NCBI GenBank assembly: GCA_030627155.1
Contig: DAOUSP010000044.1
Coordinates: 1 to 8,312, forward strand
Source: Candidatus Aminicenantota bacterium
Lineage (GTDB): Bacteria; Acidobacteriota; Aminicenantia; Aminicenantales; Aminicenantaceae
Length of the DNA stretch: 8,312 nt
Direction: 5' to 3'
Position numbers and translations under genes: made by a program. Below, piece after piece: positions 1-6,882 of this stretch; the first letter of the stretch is position 1, and every line of letters starts with the position of its first letter. The notes beneath the pieces are model-generated. The model did no database searches and had not been told where the DNA came from. It saw only the letters and a list, made by a program, of their open reading frames with translations.

Positions 1-51
1 GAGTAAAAAAAGGGCATTGCTCCTTAACAAAGTACTTCTATATTATAGGTA

Positions 52-68
52 CTCATTATTGTAATGAG
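52..68. repeat. perfect 7-bp inverted repeat (operator-like or small hairpin)
   Basis: CTCATTA (52-58) is followed by a 3-nt centre TTG and its exact complement TAATGAG (62-68). There is no following T-run on either strand, so it is not a typical terminator. A dyad this compact, about 90 bp upstream of the main promoter and next to a possible minus-strand -10 box (47-42), could be a repressor-type binding site. No regulator can be named from the sequence, and a chance palindrome in AT-rich DNA remains possible. Confidence 0.35.
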
Positions 69-141
69 GCAATATTCAAAGGTTGCTTCAGCCATCCTCA
101 GGCCATAAACCCTTCATCCTATAAGGAAAAAAAGATTCTTG

Positions 142-164
142 CGATTGACATGATCCGATTGACA
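142..164 (+). repeat. 9-bp direct repeat overlapping the -35 box
   Basis: CGATTGACA occurs at 142-150 and again at 156-164, a period of 14 bp. The second copy contains the TTGACA used as the -35 element of the promoter below. The first copy also contains TTGACA but has no -10-like hexamer at the right distance (168-173 reads CTTTGT). The spare copy therefore looks like a duplicated element or a half-site rather than a second promoter. Confidence 0.45.
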
Positions 165-187
165 ATTCTTTGTCCTCTTTTTATAAT
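159..187 (+). promoter_or_regulatory. consensus sigma-70 type promoter, possibly leaderless
   Basis: TTGACA at 159-164 and TATAAT at 182-187 are separated by exactly 17 nt, so both hexamers and the spacing match the housekeeping-sigma consensus perfectly. Transcription would be expected to start about 6-8 nt after the -10, near 193-196, while the ATG of the glycosyltransferase is at 196. The mRNA would then have almost no 5' leader. This agrees with the absence of a Shine-Dalgarno sequence before that ATG. The hexamers are seen directly; the leaderless interpretation is inferred. Confidence 0.75.
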
Positions 188-195
188 CAACCTCA

Positions 196-1308
196 ATGGA
201 GAATATAAGAGTTGCCCTTGTTCATGACTGGTTGACTGGCCAGCGGGGTGGAGAAAAGGTTTTAGAAGTCTTGTCTGAGATTTTTCCCAAAGCGCCGATT
301 TATACCCTTTTTCATTTTTCAGGAACTCAGATTCCGGCTATAGAAGAGAAGACAATCAGGACAAGTTTTATTCAGAATCTACCTTTATTGAAAAAGAGAT
401 ACAGGTATTTCCTACCGCTTTATCCCATGGCTGTGGAACGTTTTGACCTTCAGGAATTTGATTTAATCATCTCGAGCTCTCACTGTGTGGCCAAAGGTGC
501 TATTCCTCGTCCAGATGCTCTCCATATCTCCTATATTCATTCGCCTGTCCGCTATGCATGGAATCAATATTTCGTCTATTTTTCCCCAAAGAAGTTAGGG
601 CTTTTATCACGCTTCATTATTCCCCCTCTTATTCATTATTTAAGGATGTGGGATGTTACTTCTTCGCAACGGGTTGATTGTTATGTTGCAAATTCGAAAG
701 CCGTGGCTCAAAGAATCAATAAATATTACAGGCGAACTGCCGAAGTCATCTATCCTCCTGTGGATATTCAATTTTTTCAACCTTCTGACCAACAAGAGGA
801 TTATTACCTTATAGTTTCAGCATTAGTGCCCTATAAAAGGATCGATTTAGCTATACATGCTTTTAATGAATGTAAAATACCTTTAAAGATTGTTGGAATT
901 GGCCCTGATTACAAAAATTTAAAGAAAGAGGCGCACACAAATATTCAGTTTTTAGGGACATTGGATTCGTCTGATCTTTTGGCTGTTTATCAAAAAGCAA
1001 GAGCGTTGCTTATCCCCGGCGAGGAGGACTTTGGAATAAATTCCATTGAAGCCCAGGCTTGTGGTGTTCCGGTGATCGCATATGGACGGGGTGGTGCAAC
1101 AGAGACAGTGATTCCGGGAAAAACAGGCGTATTTTTCAATCGATTGAATCACAAAAGCATCCATGAAGCGCTTGACAAATTCCAATCCATGGATTTTAAT
1201 AAGTCCGCTATAAGAACCCATGCACTCAAGTTTTCTCGCGAGAGATTTAAAAATAATATGAGAGATTTTATCAAAGAGAAATGGGAAAATTTTAGGAGCC
1301 TACAGTGA
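196..1308 (+). CDS. GT4 family glycosyltransferase (WbaZ-like)
   Basis: A 370-residue cytoplasmic or membrane-associated GT-B glycosyltransferase, likely adding a sugar (mannose in the characterised WbaZ relatives) to a lipid-linked glycan. The N-terminus has the VALVHDWLTG stretch followed by GGEK (18-21), typical of this GT4 subgroup. The second Rossmann half starts near 205 with SALVPYKR (208-215), which supplies the usual phosphate-binding Lys/Arg. The retaining-GT E-x7-E motif is E277 to E285 (EEDFGINSIE), followed by ACGVPVIAYGRGGATETV for nucleotide-sugar binding. Length is normal and the frame is intact. The ATG at 196 fits the family's N-terminus although no ribosome site precedes it. 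The stop overlaps the next gene by 4 nt (GTGA), so the two are translationally coupled and probably act in the same surface-polysaccharide pathway. Donor and acceptor sugars cannot be read from the sequence. Confidence 0.9.
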   Translation: MENIRVALVHDWLTGQRGGEKVLEVLSEIFPKAPIYTLFHFSGTQIPAIEEKTIRTSFIQNLPLLKKRYRYFLPLYPMAVERFDLQEFDLIISSSHCVAKGAIPRPDALHISYIHSPVRYAWNQYFVYFSPKKLGLLSRFIIPPLIHYLRMWDVTSSQRVDCYVANSKAVAQRINKYYRRTAEVIYPPVDIQFFQPSDQQEDYYLIVSALVPYKRIDLAIHAFNECKIPLKIVGIGPDYKNLKKEAHTNIQFLGTLDSSDLLAVYQKARALLIPGEEDFGINSIEAQACGVPVIAYGRGGATETVIPGKTGVFFNRLNHKSIHEALDKFQSMDFNKSAIRTHALKFSRERFKNNMRDFIKEKWENFRSLQ

Positions 1309-2753
1309 TAAAAAAGCAGAAAACGCGGCTTATCGGGTTGTTTCTTTTAAGCGATATTGTTGGAATTCTTGTGTCTTATTTTTATTCTTATGGCTTCCGT
1401 TTTTATGGTTACATTATTCCTGTTGATCCAGCAAAAGGAATTCCTCCTTTAAAGTCATATATTGCTGTATTCCCTTTGTTTTTAATCACGCATCTTGTAA
1501 TATTTTTTATTCAAGGATTTTATAAATCTCGCCTGAAAAGGACAAAGATTGATGATTTTTTTTTCATAACTCTGAATGTAGTATTGACTATTATCATTGT
1601 CATGGCGATTTTGAACTATCTATACGCCTACAGTCAAGGTAGGGCTCCATTGTTTAGCATGACATTTAAAATCTCTCACCTATTTCTTGCGGTCTATTTT
1701 ATTGTTGTAATATTTATGATTTCTTTTCTCAGAAATCAAATCTATTTCTTTATGAAACGGCGGTATGCTAAAGGATTGAATCTACAGAATGTCCTGATTA
1801 TCGGGGCAGGAAAGATGGGCAGAACAGTTGCCCAGAAACTTTCTCAATATAAAGATTTGGGCTTTTCGGTGAAGGGCTTCCTGGATGATGAGAAAAAACC
1901 CGGAGAAGAAATACCTGTTGATGGTGGGATAAAAGTTTTTGGGCCGTTGAAAGAGTTGGAATCTGTCTTAGAAAAGGAAGAAATCAGTGATGTCTATGTT
2001 GCACTGGATTTGAGCAATTATGCAAAAATCCTGGAAGTCTTTAAGGTTGTCAATAAATACACGGTGAATGTAAGATTAATCCCGGATCTTTTCCAGCTCT
2101 TGACATTGAAAGCAACCATCGAGGATTTAGATGGATTTCCTGTTATAAGTATCGATGAGCCGCCCATGCGCGGACTCATGTTGTTCATAAAGAAGCTGGG
2201 TGATTACATTACCTCATTTGTCCTTTTTATTTTGCTTCTGCCGCTTATGATCCTTGTTGCTATATTGATTAAATTGACATCCAAAGGACCTGTGTTTTAT
2301 TACCAGGAAAGAGTTGGAATGGATGGAAAGAAGTTCAAAATGCATAAATTCAGGACAATGGTTTATAATGCAGAAGAAAAGACAGGTCCTGTGATGAGCC
2401 AGCCAGGAGATTCCCGTGTAACAAAATTGGGAAGGATTTTAAGAAAATTCAGCATCGATGAAATCCCACAGTTACTCAACGTTTTAAAAGGAGAGATGAG
2501 TCTTATAGGACCAAGGCCTGAGAGGCCAGTATTTGTAAAGGATTTTATCGAAAAGATTCCAAAATACATGCTGAGACATAAAGTTAAATCAGGAATCACA
2601 GGTTGGGCTCAAGTTCATGGATTAAGACAGGACACTCCTATTGACAAGAGACTCGAATATGACTTCTATTATATTCAAAATTGGTCAGTAGCATTGGATT
2701 TAAAAATACTCTGGAAAACCCTGAAAAAAGGGTTTATTGATAAGAATCTATAG
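1305..2753 (+). CDS. polyprenyl-phosphate glycosyl-1-phosphate transferase (WcaJ/WbaP-type initiating sugar transferase)
   Basis: An inner-membrane enzyme of 482 residues that moves a sugar-1-phosphate (often glucose or galactose) from a UDP-sugar to undecaprenyl phosphate, the first step of exopolysaccharide, capsule or O-antigen assembly. Four hydrophobic segments lie in residues about 8-140. A Rossmann-like CoA_binding_3 domain follows (LIIGAGKMGR, from about 163). A fifth hydrophobic segment (about 302-326) leads into the catalytic bacterial sugar transferase domain. That domain shows HKFRTM (347-352), the SIDE catalytic Asp385-Glu386 pair, GPRPE (402-406) and SGITGWAQ. This is the full long form of the family, not the short PglC form. 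The GTG start at 1305 is supported by AGGAG at 1294-1298, 6 nt upstream, and by the 4-nt overlap with the glycosyltransferase. The sugar is not predictable; WcaJ-like glucose transfer is the default guess. Confidence 0.92.
   Translation: MIKKQKTRLIGLFLLSDIVGILVSYFYSYGFRFYGYIIPVDPAKGIPPLKSYIAVFPLFLITHLVIFFIQGFYKSRLKRTKIDDFFFITLNVVLTIIIVMAILNYLYAYSQGRAPLFSMTFKISHLFLAVYFIVVIFMISFLRNQIYFFMKRRYAKGLNLQNVLIIGAGKMGRTVAQKLSQYKDLGFSVKGFLDDEKKPGEEIPVDGGIKVFGPLKELESVLEKEEISDVYVALDLSNYAKILEVFKVVNKYTVNVRLIPDLFQLLTLKATIEDLDGFPVISIDEPPMRGLMLFIKKLGDYITSFVLFILLLPLMILVAILIKLTSKGPVFYYQERVGMDGKKFKMHKFRTMVYNAEEKTGPVMSQPGDSRVTKLGRILRKFSIDEIPQLLNVLKGEMSLIGPRPERPVFVKDFIEKIPKYMLRHKVKSGITGWAQVHGLRQDTPIDKRLEYDFYYIQNWSVALDLKILWKTLKKGFIDKNL
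2716..2735. terminator. weak hairpin at the convergent gene ends
   Basis: AAACCCT (2716-2722) and AGGGTTT (2729-2735) can form a 7-bp stem with a 6-nt loop. The hairpin lies inside the last codons of the sugar transferase and about 21 nt beyond the phosphatidyltransferase stop on the minus strand. Read on the minus strand the stem is followed by a short T-run (TTTT overlapping the stem end), so it might end the minus-strand operon. Read on the plus strand only TTTATT follows. The stem is GC-poor, so efficiency is doubtful. Confidence 0.3.
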
Positions 2754-2756
2754 AGT

Positions 2757-3305
2757 CTATTTAGGGGAAGAAAGCAGACGGAATTTTGAGATGGAATAAT
2801 CTATGCCTGATATGATGGTTAAAATTAAGGTTATAAGATAGGCCCAGTTTAAAATAGGTGGAGATATTTGCATGATGTTGAACAAGAGAACAAGGCCTAT
2901 TACAGTCACCTGACATACTGTTGTTGTTTTTCCTAACAATGAAGGGGAAAAATTATTAACTTTATTTTGTTTTAAAAAAAATAAAAAGCCAGAAACAATA
3001 AGAACATCTCTGCCAATAACAAAAGATATGAGCCAGACAGGAATGGTATTAGGAATACCAACCGAGTGTAAGCTTAGCAGAATGTATGATGAGCTTATTA
3101 GAAGCTTATCCGCTGCTGGGTCGAGATAGATGCCAAGGTTTGTCTTCTGGTTAAAGAACCTTGCAATGGCTCCATCTAAAGCATCTGTAAGGCCTGCCAG
3201 GAGGAAGACAATAAATGCCTGTTGGAGTTTCTGCTGTATTATAAGAATTAGAAAGATAGGCGTAAAAATTATTCTCAAAATTGTCAGTATATTGGGAACA
3301 CTCAT
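2757..3305 (-). CDS. pgsA: CDP-alcohol phosphatidyltransferase (PgsA-type)
   Basis: A 182-residue integral membrane enzyme of phospholipid synthesis. The most likely reaction is CDP-diacylglycerol plus glycerol-3-phosphate giving phosphatidylglycerol phosphate and CMP. The full CDP-alcohol phosphatidyltransferase signature is present: D41, D44-G45, A48-R49, G58, D62 and D66 (D-x2-D-G-x2-A-R-x8-G-x3-D-x3-D). The rest is hydrophobic, with about five or six membrane helices. The start is placed at the ATG ending at 3305 because it gives the usual N-terminus (SVPNILTILR) and has a clear ribosome site; a GTG at 3356 would add 17 polar residues without one. The SLLGKTTT segment (122-129) also recalls CDP-alcohol-type cardiolipin synthases, so the acceptor could be phosphatidylglycerol instead. 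It is the last gene of the minus-strand cluster, 68 nt after the TPR gene, and ends 3 nt from the convergent sugar transferase stop. Confidence 0.85.
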   Translation of the reverse strand: MSVPNILTILRIIFTPIFLILIIQQKLQQAFIVFLLAGLTDALDGAIARFFNQKTNLGIYLDPAADKLLISSSYILLSLHSVGIPNTIPVWLISFVIGRDVLIVSGFLFFLKQNKVNNFSPSLLGKTTTVCQVTVIGLVLLFNIMQISPPILNWAYLITLILTIISGIDYSISKFRLLSSPK

Positions 3306-3313
3306 TATATCAT

Positions 3314-3321
3314 CCTTCCTC
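3314..3321 (-). promoter_or_regulatory. ribosome binding site that fixes the phosphatidyltransferase start
   Basis: On the minus strand GAGGAAGG lies 8 nt before the ATG at 3305-3303. It is one of the best Shine-Dalgarno matches in the window and favours this ATG over the in-frame GTG at 3356, which has no comparable site. Confidence 0.7.
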
Positions 3322-3373
3322 TTTTCGCTATGTATTTGTGGCACTTTGGCAGGCACAACTCTTATAAGATGCG

Positions 3374-4699
3374 TTATTTTATCAAATCCAGAATAATATT
3401 TAAAAGCTTTATTGCTTCCTGTCCTGTTACAGCACGCTCTGGGCTAAAAGTTTTATCTGAAGATAGAGACATAATATTATACGACAGGATAAACAAAATA
3501 GGTTGGTAGTAATAATTATCTGGAGAGACATCTGAAATATGGATTTTTTCTAGGGGGATTTGTTGAATAAACTTGTAACCCTTGGATTTTAATTTGTTTA
3601 TAAGGCGGAGAAGGATTTCCGCCATTTCTGCACGCGTGACGACTTTTTTTGGTTGAAATGTATGATTTGGGTAAACATCGAGTAATCCCAAAGAAGTCGT
3701 GGTAAGGATAAATCTTGATGCCCATGATGTGGCGATGTCAATGATAATAGGGGGTTTTTCAACAGCTTCATCAAAGACATTTTTAAACTTGACACTTATG
3801 AGAGCTGCTATATCTTCTTTGGAAATTGCTTCAGAAGAAGGGATTGAGTCATATTGGCTTGGAAGTTCAAAGATTCCTAGCCGGTTTTTAATAGTTTCCA
3901 GCCGTTGTTGAATTTCAGGGTTATCCGGCTCTAACTCCTGGAGCTCTTCATAGACTTCAAGGCCTTTTTTGTATTGCTCGGAGAGGAAAAGAATTTCTCC
4001 ATAGTTTTTGAGTATTTCTATGTTATTGGGCTCCTGAAGCACAGCAGATTGCATATGGACTAAGGCATTTTTATAGTTGTTTTCGCTCTTGTAAATTTCA
4101 GAAAGGCCTAAATGTGCCATTATGGACTCTGGAGAATAATAGAGAGCTTTCAAGAAAGCTTCTTTGCTTTTTTCCTTATTCTGTTCTCTGAGGAATGCAT
4201 ATGCCTGTTCAAGAGCTTCTTCGGTTTTTGTCAATTTGAGTGCCTCATATTTTGGTTTTGCCCAGGGATGTTGTGGATCTTCTTTAAGGACTTCCCGTAA
4301 TTCCACAAAAGCAGGATCATGCTGACTTGTCTCGAGATAGATTTGGGCTAACCCCAAGTGAATTAAAACCATGTCAGGATATTTCGCAAGAGCTGCTTTG
4401 AAATATTCTTCTGCTGCCTGCCTTTGATACAGAAGATAATATGCATACCCTAATCCTACATGGTAGAAAGGGCTTTTATCTTCTAATTGAGAGATGATTT
4501 TTTTTGCCTTTTCACCTCTGCCTTGCCTCAGGTTTTTCCATGCCTCTTCCGTGATAATCCTTTCTTCTAACGAGAGATTTGCGACAATATATGTAGGGAG
4601 AGGATCCAAATAAAGGGAAGGGGTAGGAGTTTGATAGGTGGCACAAGAGTAGAAAAAGAGTGCAATTATTAAAGAAAGAGAAAATCCTTTTTTCACCAA
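3374..4699 (-). CDS. TPR lipoprotein with C-terminal SLH domains
   Basis: A 441-residue exported protein. Residues 1-19 form a lipoprotein-like signal (KK, hydrophobic stretch, FFYSC), with Cys19 as the probable acylated residue. The -3/-2 positions (Phe, Tyr) are unusual for a lipobox. Residues about 50-272 carry several tetratricopeptide-like helix pairs, for example 75-108, 109-142, 176-209 and 229-262, suited to protein-protein contacts. A linker of about 50 residues leads to two S-layer homology repeats: about 320-367, with the canonical VTRAE, and about 388-437, where the motif is VTGQE. SLH domains bind cell-wall polymers, so the protein may tether the envelope layers; this is inferred. 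The start is uncertain: TTG at 4699 is 7 nt from GAGGAG (4712-4707), whereas GTG at 4696 gives a GTGA 4-nt overlap with the hflX stop. The difference is one residue. It is coupled to hflX upstream. Confidence 0.85.
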   Translation of the reverse strand: MVKKGFSLSLIIALFFYSCATYQTPTPSLYLDPLPTYIVANLSLEERIITEEAWKNLRQGRGEKAKKIISQLEDKSPFYHVGLGYAYYLLYQRQAAEEYFKAALAKYPDMVLIHLGLAQIYLETSQHDPAFVELREVLKEDPQHPWAKPKYEALKLTKTEEALEQAYAFLREQNKEKSKEAFLKALYYSPESIMAHLGLSEIYKSENNYKNALVHMQSAVLQEPNNIEILKNYGEILFLSEQYKKGLEVYEELQELEPDNPEIQQRLETIKNRLGIFELPSQYDSIPSSEAISKEDIAALISVKFKNVFDEAVEKPPIIIDIATSWASRFILTTTSLGLLDVYPNHTFQPKKVVTRAEMAEILLRLINKLKSKGYKFIQQIPLEKIHISDVSPDNYYYQPILFILSYNIMSLSSDKTFSPERAVTGQEAIKLLNIILDLIK

Positions 4700-5955
4700 T
4701 TTAATTCTCCTCTTCGCAGATAAGGTAAATAGTTTAACATATATTTAGGATCAGCCATGATTTCTATGTCATAAAAATCCCCACGGTCTTCTCTTTTTAG
4801 AACAAAGGACCATTTTTTAAAGGAAGAGATTATGTCTTTATTGGATTTTGGAATACTTAAGTGGTAGGTTTTTAAATTCTTATAGAGAATAGAGCGAAAA
4901 AGCTTTTTAAGATAAAAAATCCCTTCGCCAGTTTTTGCTGAAACATATACTGTTGAGGAAGCAGAAATTTTGTTTTTTGTCATCAATCCAACTTTGTCTG
5001 GCAAAAGGTCAATCTTATTAAAAACTTTTATAACAGGTATGTCAACAACGCCAATGCTTGAAAGAATCGTTTCGACTGCTTGAATATGGCTTTCACACTG
5101 TGGAGAGGTTATGTCAATAACATGGCAAATACAGTCAGCCTCTTTGACTTCTTCAAGAGTTGCCTTGAAAGACGAGATTAGTTCCAAAGGAAGATTGCGG
5201 ATGAATCCGACAGTGTCACTTAAGAAAAAATAAAGTCCATCAGAAAAACTCACGCGCCGAAGCATTGGGTCCAGAGTGGCGAATAGTTCTGGAGATGTAA
5301 ATGTTTTTTCTCTTGCAAGAAAGTTGAACAGGGTGGATTTTCCTGCATTCGTGTATCCAACAAGAGAAACAATAGGGATGGGTTTTTTCTTTCTGCTTTT
5401 TCTCTGTAAGGCATGGCGTTTCTGGATTTTCCAGATATCTTTTTTTATATTAGAAATTCTGTCTTTGATTCTGCGTCTGTCTTCTTCAAGTTTTTTTTCT
5501 CCAGGCCCACGTGTTCCTATACCTCCTCCCAAGCGGGAGAGTTCCAATCCTTTTCCAAGCAAACGGGGGAGTAGATAGTTGAGCTGAGCAAGCTCAACCT
5601 GCAATTTTCCTTCTTTGCTGTGGGCGCGCTTGGCAAAAATATCAAGAATCAATTGTGTCCTGTCAATAACTTTGCTTTGAAGCGCATTTTCAAGACTGCG
5701 TTGCTGAATTGGATTCAAATTATGGTCAAAAATAACTAAATTTACCTTGAGTTCGTTTTTTAAGTGAATTAACTCTTGGACTTTTCCTTCTCCAATGAAA
5801 TATTTTGGGCTTATTTTTGGTCGGTATTGAAAAACCTCGAAGACAACTTCTGCTCCAGCAGTTTGGGCCAGTCCTTTGAGTTCATCCATAGAAGTTTCTG
5901 CTTCGGCTTTTTCTTTTTTATTTATTGCAAGGTGAACAAGAATGGCTTTTTCCAT
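4693..5955 (-). CDS. hflX: GTPase HflX
   Basis: A 420-residue cytoplasmic GTPase that binds ribosomes; in E. coli HflX splits stalled or heat-damaged 70S particles. The N-terminal HflX domain (about 1-130) includes YFIGEGKVQEL and DHNLNPIQQRSLE. The middle segment has the family hallmark GGGIGTRGPGEKKLEEDRR (143-161), followed by a basic helical linker. The G domain carries G1 GYTNAGKS (200-207), FATLDP (225-230), G3 DTVGF (247-251), G4 NKID (313-316) and G5 SAKTGEG (339-345). A C-terminal domain of about 70 residues follows. All GTPase motifs are intact and the length is standard. It starts 3 nt after the miaA stop without an obvious ribosome site, which suggests coupled translation. In gamma-proteobacteria hfq lies between these two genes; here it does not. 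Confidence 0.96.
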   Translation of the reverse strand: MEKAILVHLAINKKEKAEAETSMDELKGLAQTAGAEVVFEVFQYRPKISPKYFIGEGKVQELIHLKNELKVNLVIFDHNLNPIQQRSLENALQSKVIDRTQLILDIFAKRAHSKEGKLQVELAQLNYLLPRLLGKGLELSRLGGGIGTRGPGEKKLEEDRRRIKDRISNIKKDIWKIQKRHALQRKSRKKKPIPIVSLVGYTNAGKSTLFNFLAREKTFTSPELFATLDPMLRRVSFSDGLYFFLSDTVGFIRNLPLELISSFKATLEEVKEADCICHVIDITSPQCESHIQAVETILSSIGVVDIPVIKVFNKIDLLPDKVGLMTKNKISASSTVYVSAKTGEGIFYLKKLFRSILYKNLKTYHLSIPKSNKDIISSFKKWSFVLKREDRGDFYDIEIMADPKYMLNYLPYLRRGELNW

Positions 5956-5958
5956 GGT

Positions 5959-6882
5959 CTATTTCAAATTATTTTGGATATATTTCACAATCTTCTGGAA
6001 GTCTTCAGGGAAAAACCATTTGATGCCCTTCATTTTCTTGAACCACGTGAGTTGTCTTTTTGCGTAGTGGCGGGTGTCTTTTTTTGTGAGTAGTATGGAT
6101 TCTTCCAGGGTGATGCCTTTGTTTAAAAATTGCAGAATATATTTGTACCCTAATGCACGAAAAGGAGAAGAATCTGTTGACACTCCTTTTTCCAGAAGAT
6201 TCTGGACTTCTTTTACAAGGCCTTTTGCAAACATTTGCTCCACTCTCTTGTCGATTAATTCATATAACTTCTTTCTTTCTAATTTTAACCCAATTTTGAT
6301 CGTATGAAAATCTTTAACGAAAGATTTAGTTTCAATAAAATGTTTGGATAAAGGTTTGTTTGTTGCATAATACACTTCAAGGGCTCTTATGATGCGAATT
6401 TTGTCGTTAGCTCCTATTTTTTCAGCATAGACTGGGTCTATATCTCTAAGTTTATTCCATAGAGTAGTTAGACCTTTTTCTTCGACTTCTCTTTCAAGCG
6501 TTTGTCTGATAAATGGATTTTTCTCTCCTTCAGGAAAAAGCCCCTCCAAAAGAGCTTTTAAATACAAACCTGTCCCACCGGTAATAATAGGCAGCTTTTT
6601 CTTTTTCCAAATAGAATCCATTGCTTTTAAGGAAAGGCGAACAAAATCTGCTGCCGTGAATTGAGTCGATGGGGATGCGATATCCAGAAGGTGGTGGGGG
6701 ATATTTTCCATTTTATTGATGGAAGGTTTATCTGTCCCGATGTCAAAGCCTTGATATACTTGCATTGAATCGCAATTGATTATTTCCCCATTAAAGATTT
6801 TGGCCAGCTTTACAGCAGTGATGCTTTTTCCAACTGCAGTTGGGCCTAAAATAATTACAAGGTTTTTTGCTTTAGATTCCAA
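5959..6882 (-). CDS. miaA: tRNA dimethylallyltransferase MiaA
   Basis: A 307-residue cytoplasmic enzyme that transfers a dimethylallyl group from DMAPP to N6 of A37 in tRNAs reading UNN codons (i6A37). The P-loop is GPTAVGKS (13-20). DSMQVY (38-43) contains the catalytic-type Asp38, followed by FDIGTDKP. TGGTGLY (101-107) and the NDKIRIIRALEVYY segment are typical of the family. The C-terminal RALGYK and KRQLTWFKK complete the conserved core. The start must be TTG at 6882: an in-frame TGA lies three codons upstream (6891-6889) and no other start precedes the P-loop. No Shine-Dalgarno sequence is visible, so translation probably depends on ribosomes finishing the 28-codon ORF that overlaps the start by 11 nt. 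hflX follows after 3 nt. Confidence 0.96.
   Translation of the reverse strand: MESKAKNLVIILGPTAVGKSITAVKLAKIFNGEIINCDSMQVYQGFDIGTDKPSINKMENIPHHLLDIASPSTQFTAADFVRLSLKAMDSIWKKKKLPIITGGTGLYLKALLEGLFPEGEKNPFIRQTLEREVEEKGLTTLWNKLRDIDPVYAEKIGANDKIRIIRALEVYYATNKPLSKHFIETKSFVKDFHTIKIGLKLERKKLYELIDKRVEQMFAKGLVKEVQNLLEKGVSTDSSPFRALGYKYILQFLNKGITLEESILLTKKDTRHYAKRQLTWFKKMKGIKWFFPEDFQKIVKYIQNNLK

Larger units (their letters stand above)
1..195. other. non-coding leader upstream of the polysaccharide gene pair
   Basis: No protein-like reading frame is convincing here. One plus-strand frame stays open from about position 3 to 230, but it has no good start, is rich in Cys and His, and runs into the glycosyltransferase in the wrong frame. 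The segment contains a perfect inverted repeat (52-68), a 9-bp direct repeat (142-164) and a strong promoter (159-187). On the minus strand, TATAAT (47-42), AAGGAG (25-20) and ATG (17-15) lie in a promoter, ribosome-site, start order. This hints that a divergent gene may begin at the left edge, but only about five codons are visible and the ribosome-site spacing of 2 nt is too short to be confident. Confidence 0.5.

Noticed and set aside
3..228. Open plus-strand frame across the leader running into the glycosyltransferase
   Set aside because: No start with a ribosome site, unusual Cys/His-rich composition, and it overlaps a strong promoter and the start of a clearly real gene in another frame.
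952..1221. 89-codon minus-strand ORF inside the glycosyltransferase
   Set aside because: It covers the antisense of the E-x7-E and nucleotide-sugar binding region; no ribosome site or family resemblance.
3306..3356. Upstream GTG start for the phosphatidyltransferase adding 17 residues
   Set aside because: The extension is polar, unlike the family N-terminus, and lacks a ribosome site, while the internal ATG has a strong one.
3306..3373. Possible promoter (TTGTGC, 18 nt, TACATA) or hairpin (TTGTG...CACAA) ahead of the phosphatidyltransferase
   Set aside because: Hexamers are poor matches and the stem is only 5 bp with a long loop and no T-run; the gene can be read from the upstream operon.
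5276..5578. 100-codon plus-strand ORF inside hflX, with a Pro-rich end
   Set aside because: It is antisense to the conserved GTRGPGE and G1 regions of HflX; the proline-rich string is simply the complement of that Gly/Arg-rich coding.
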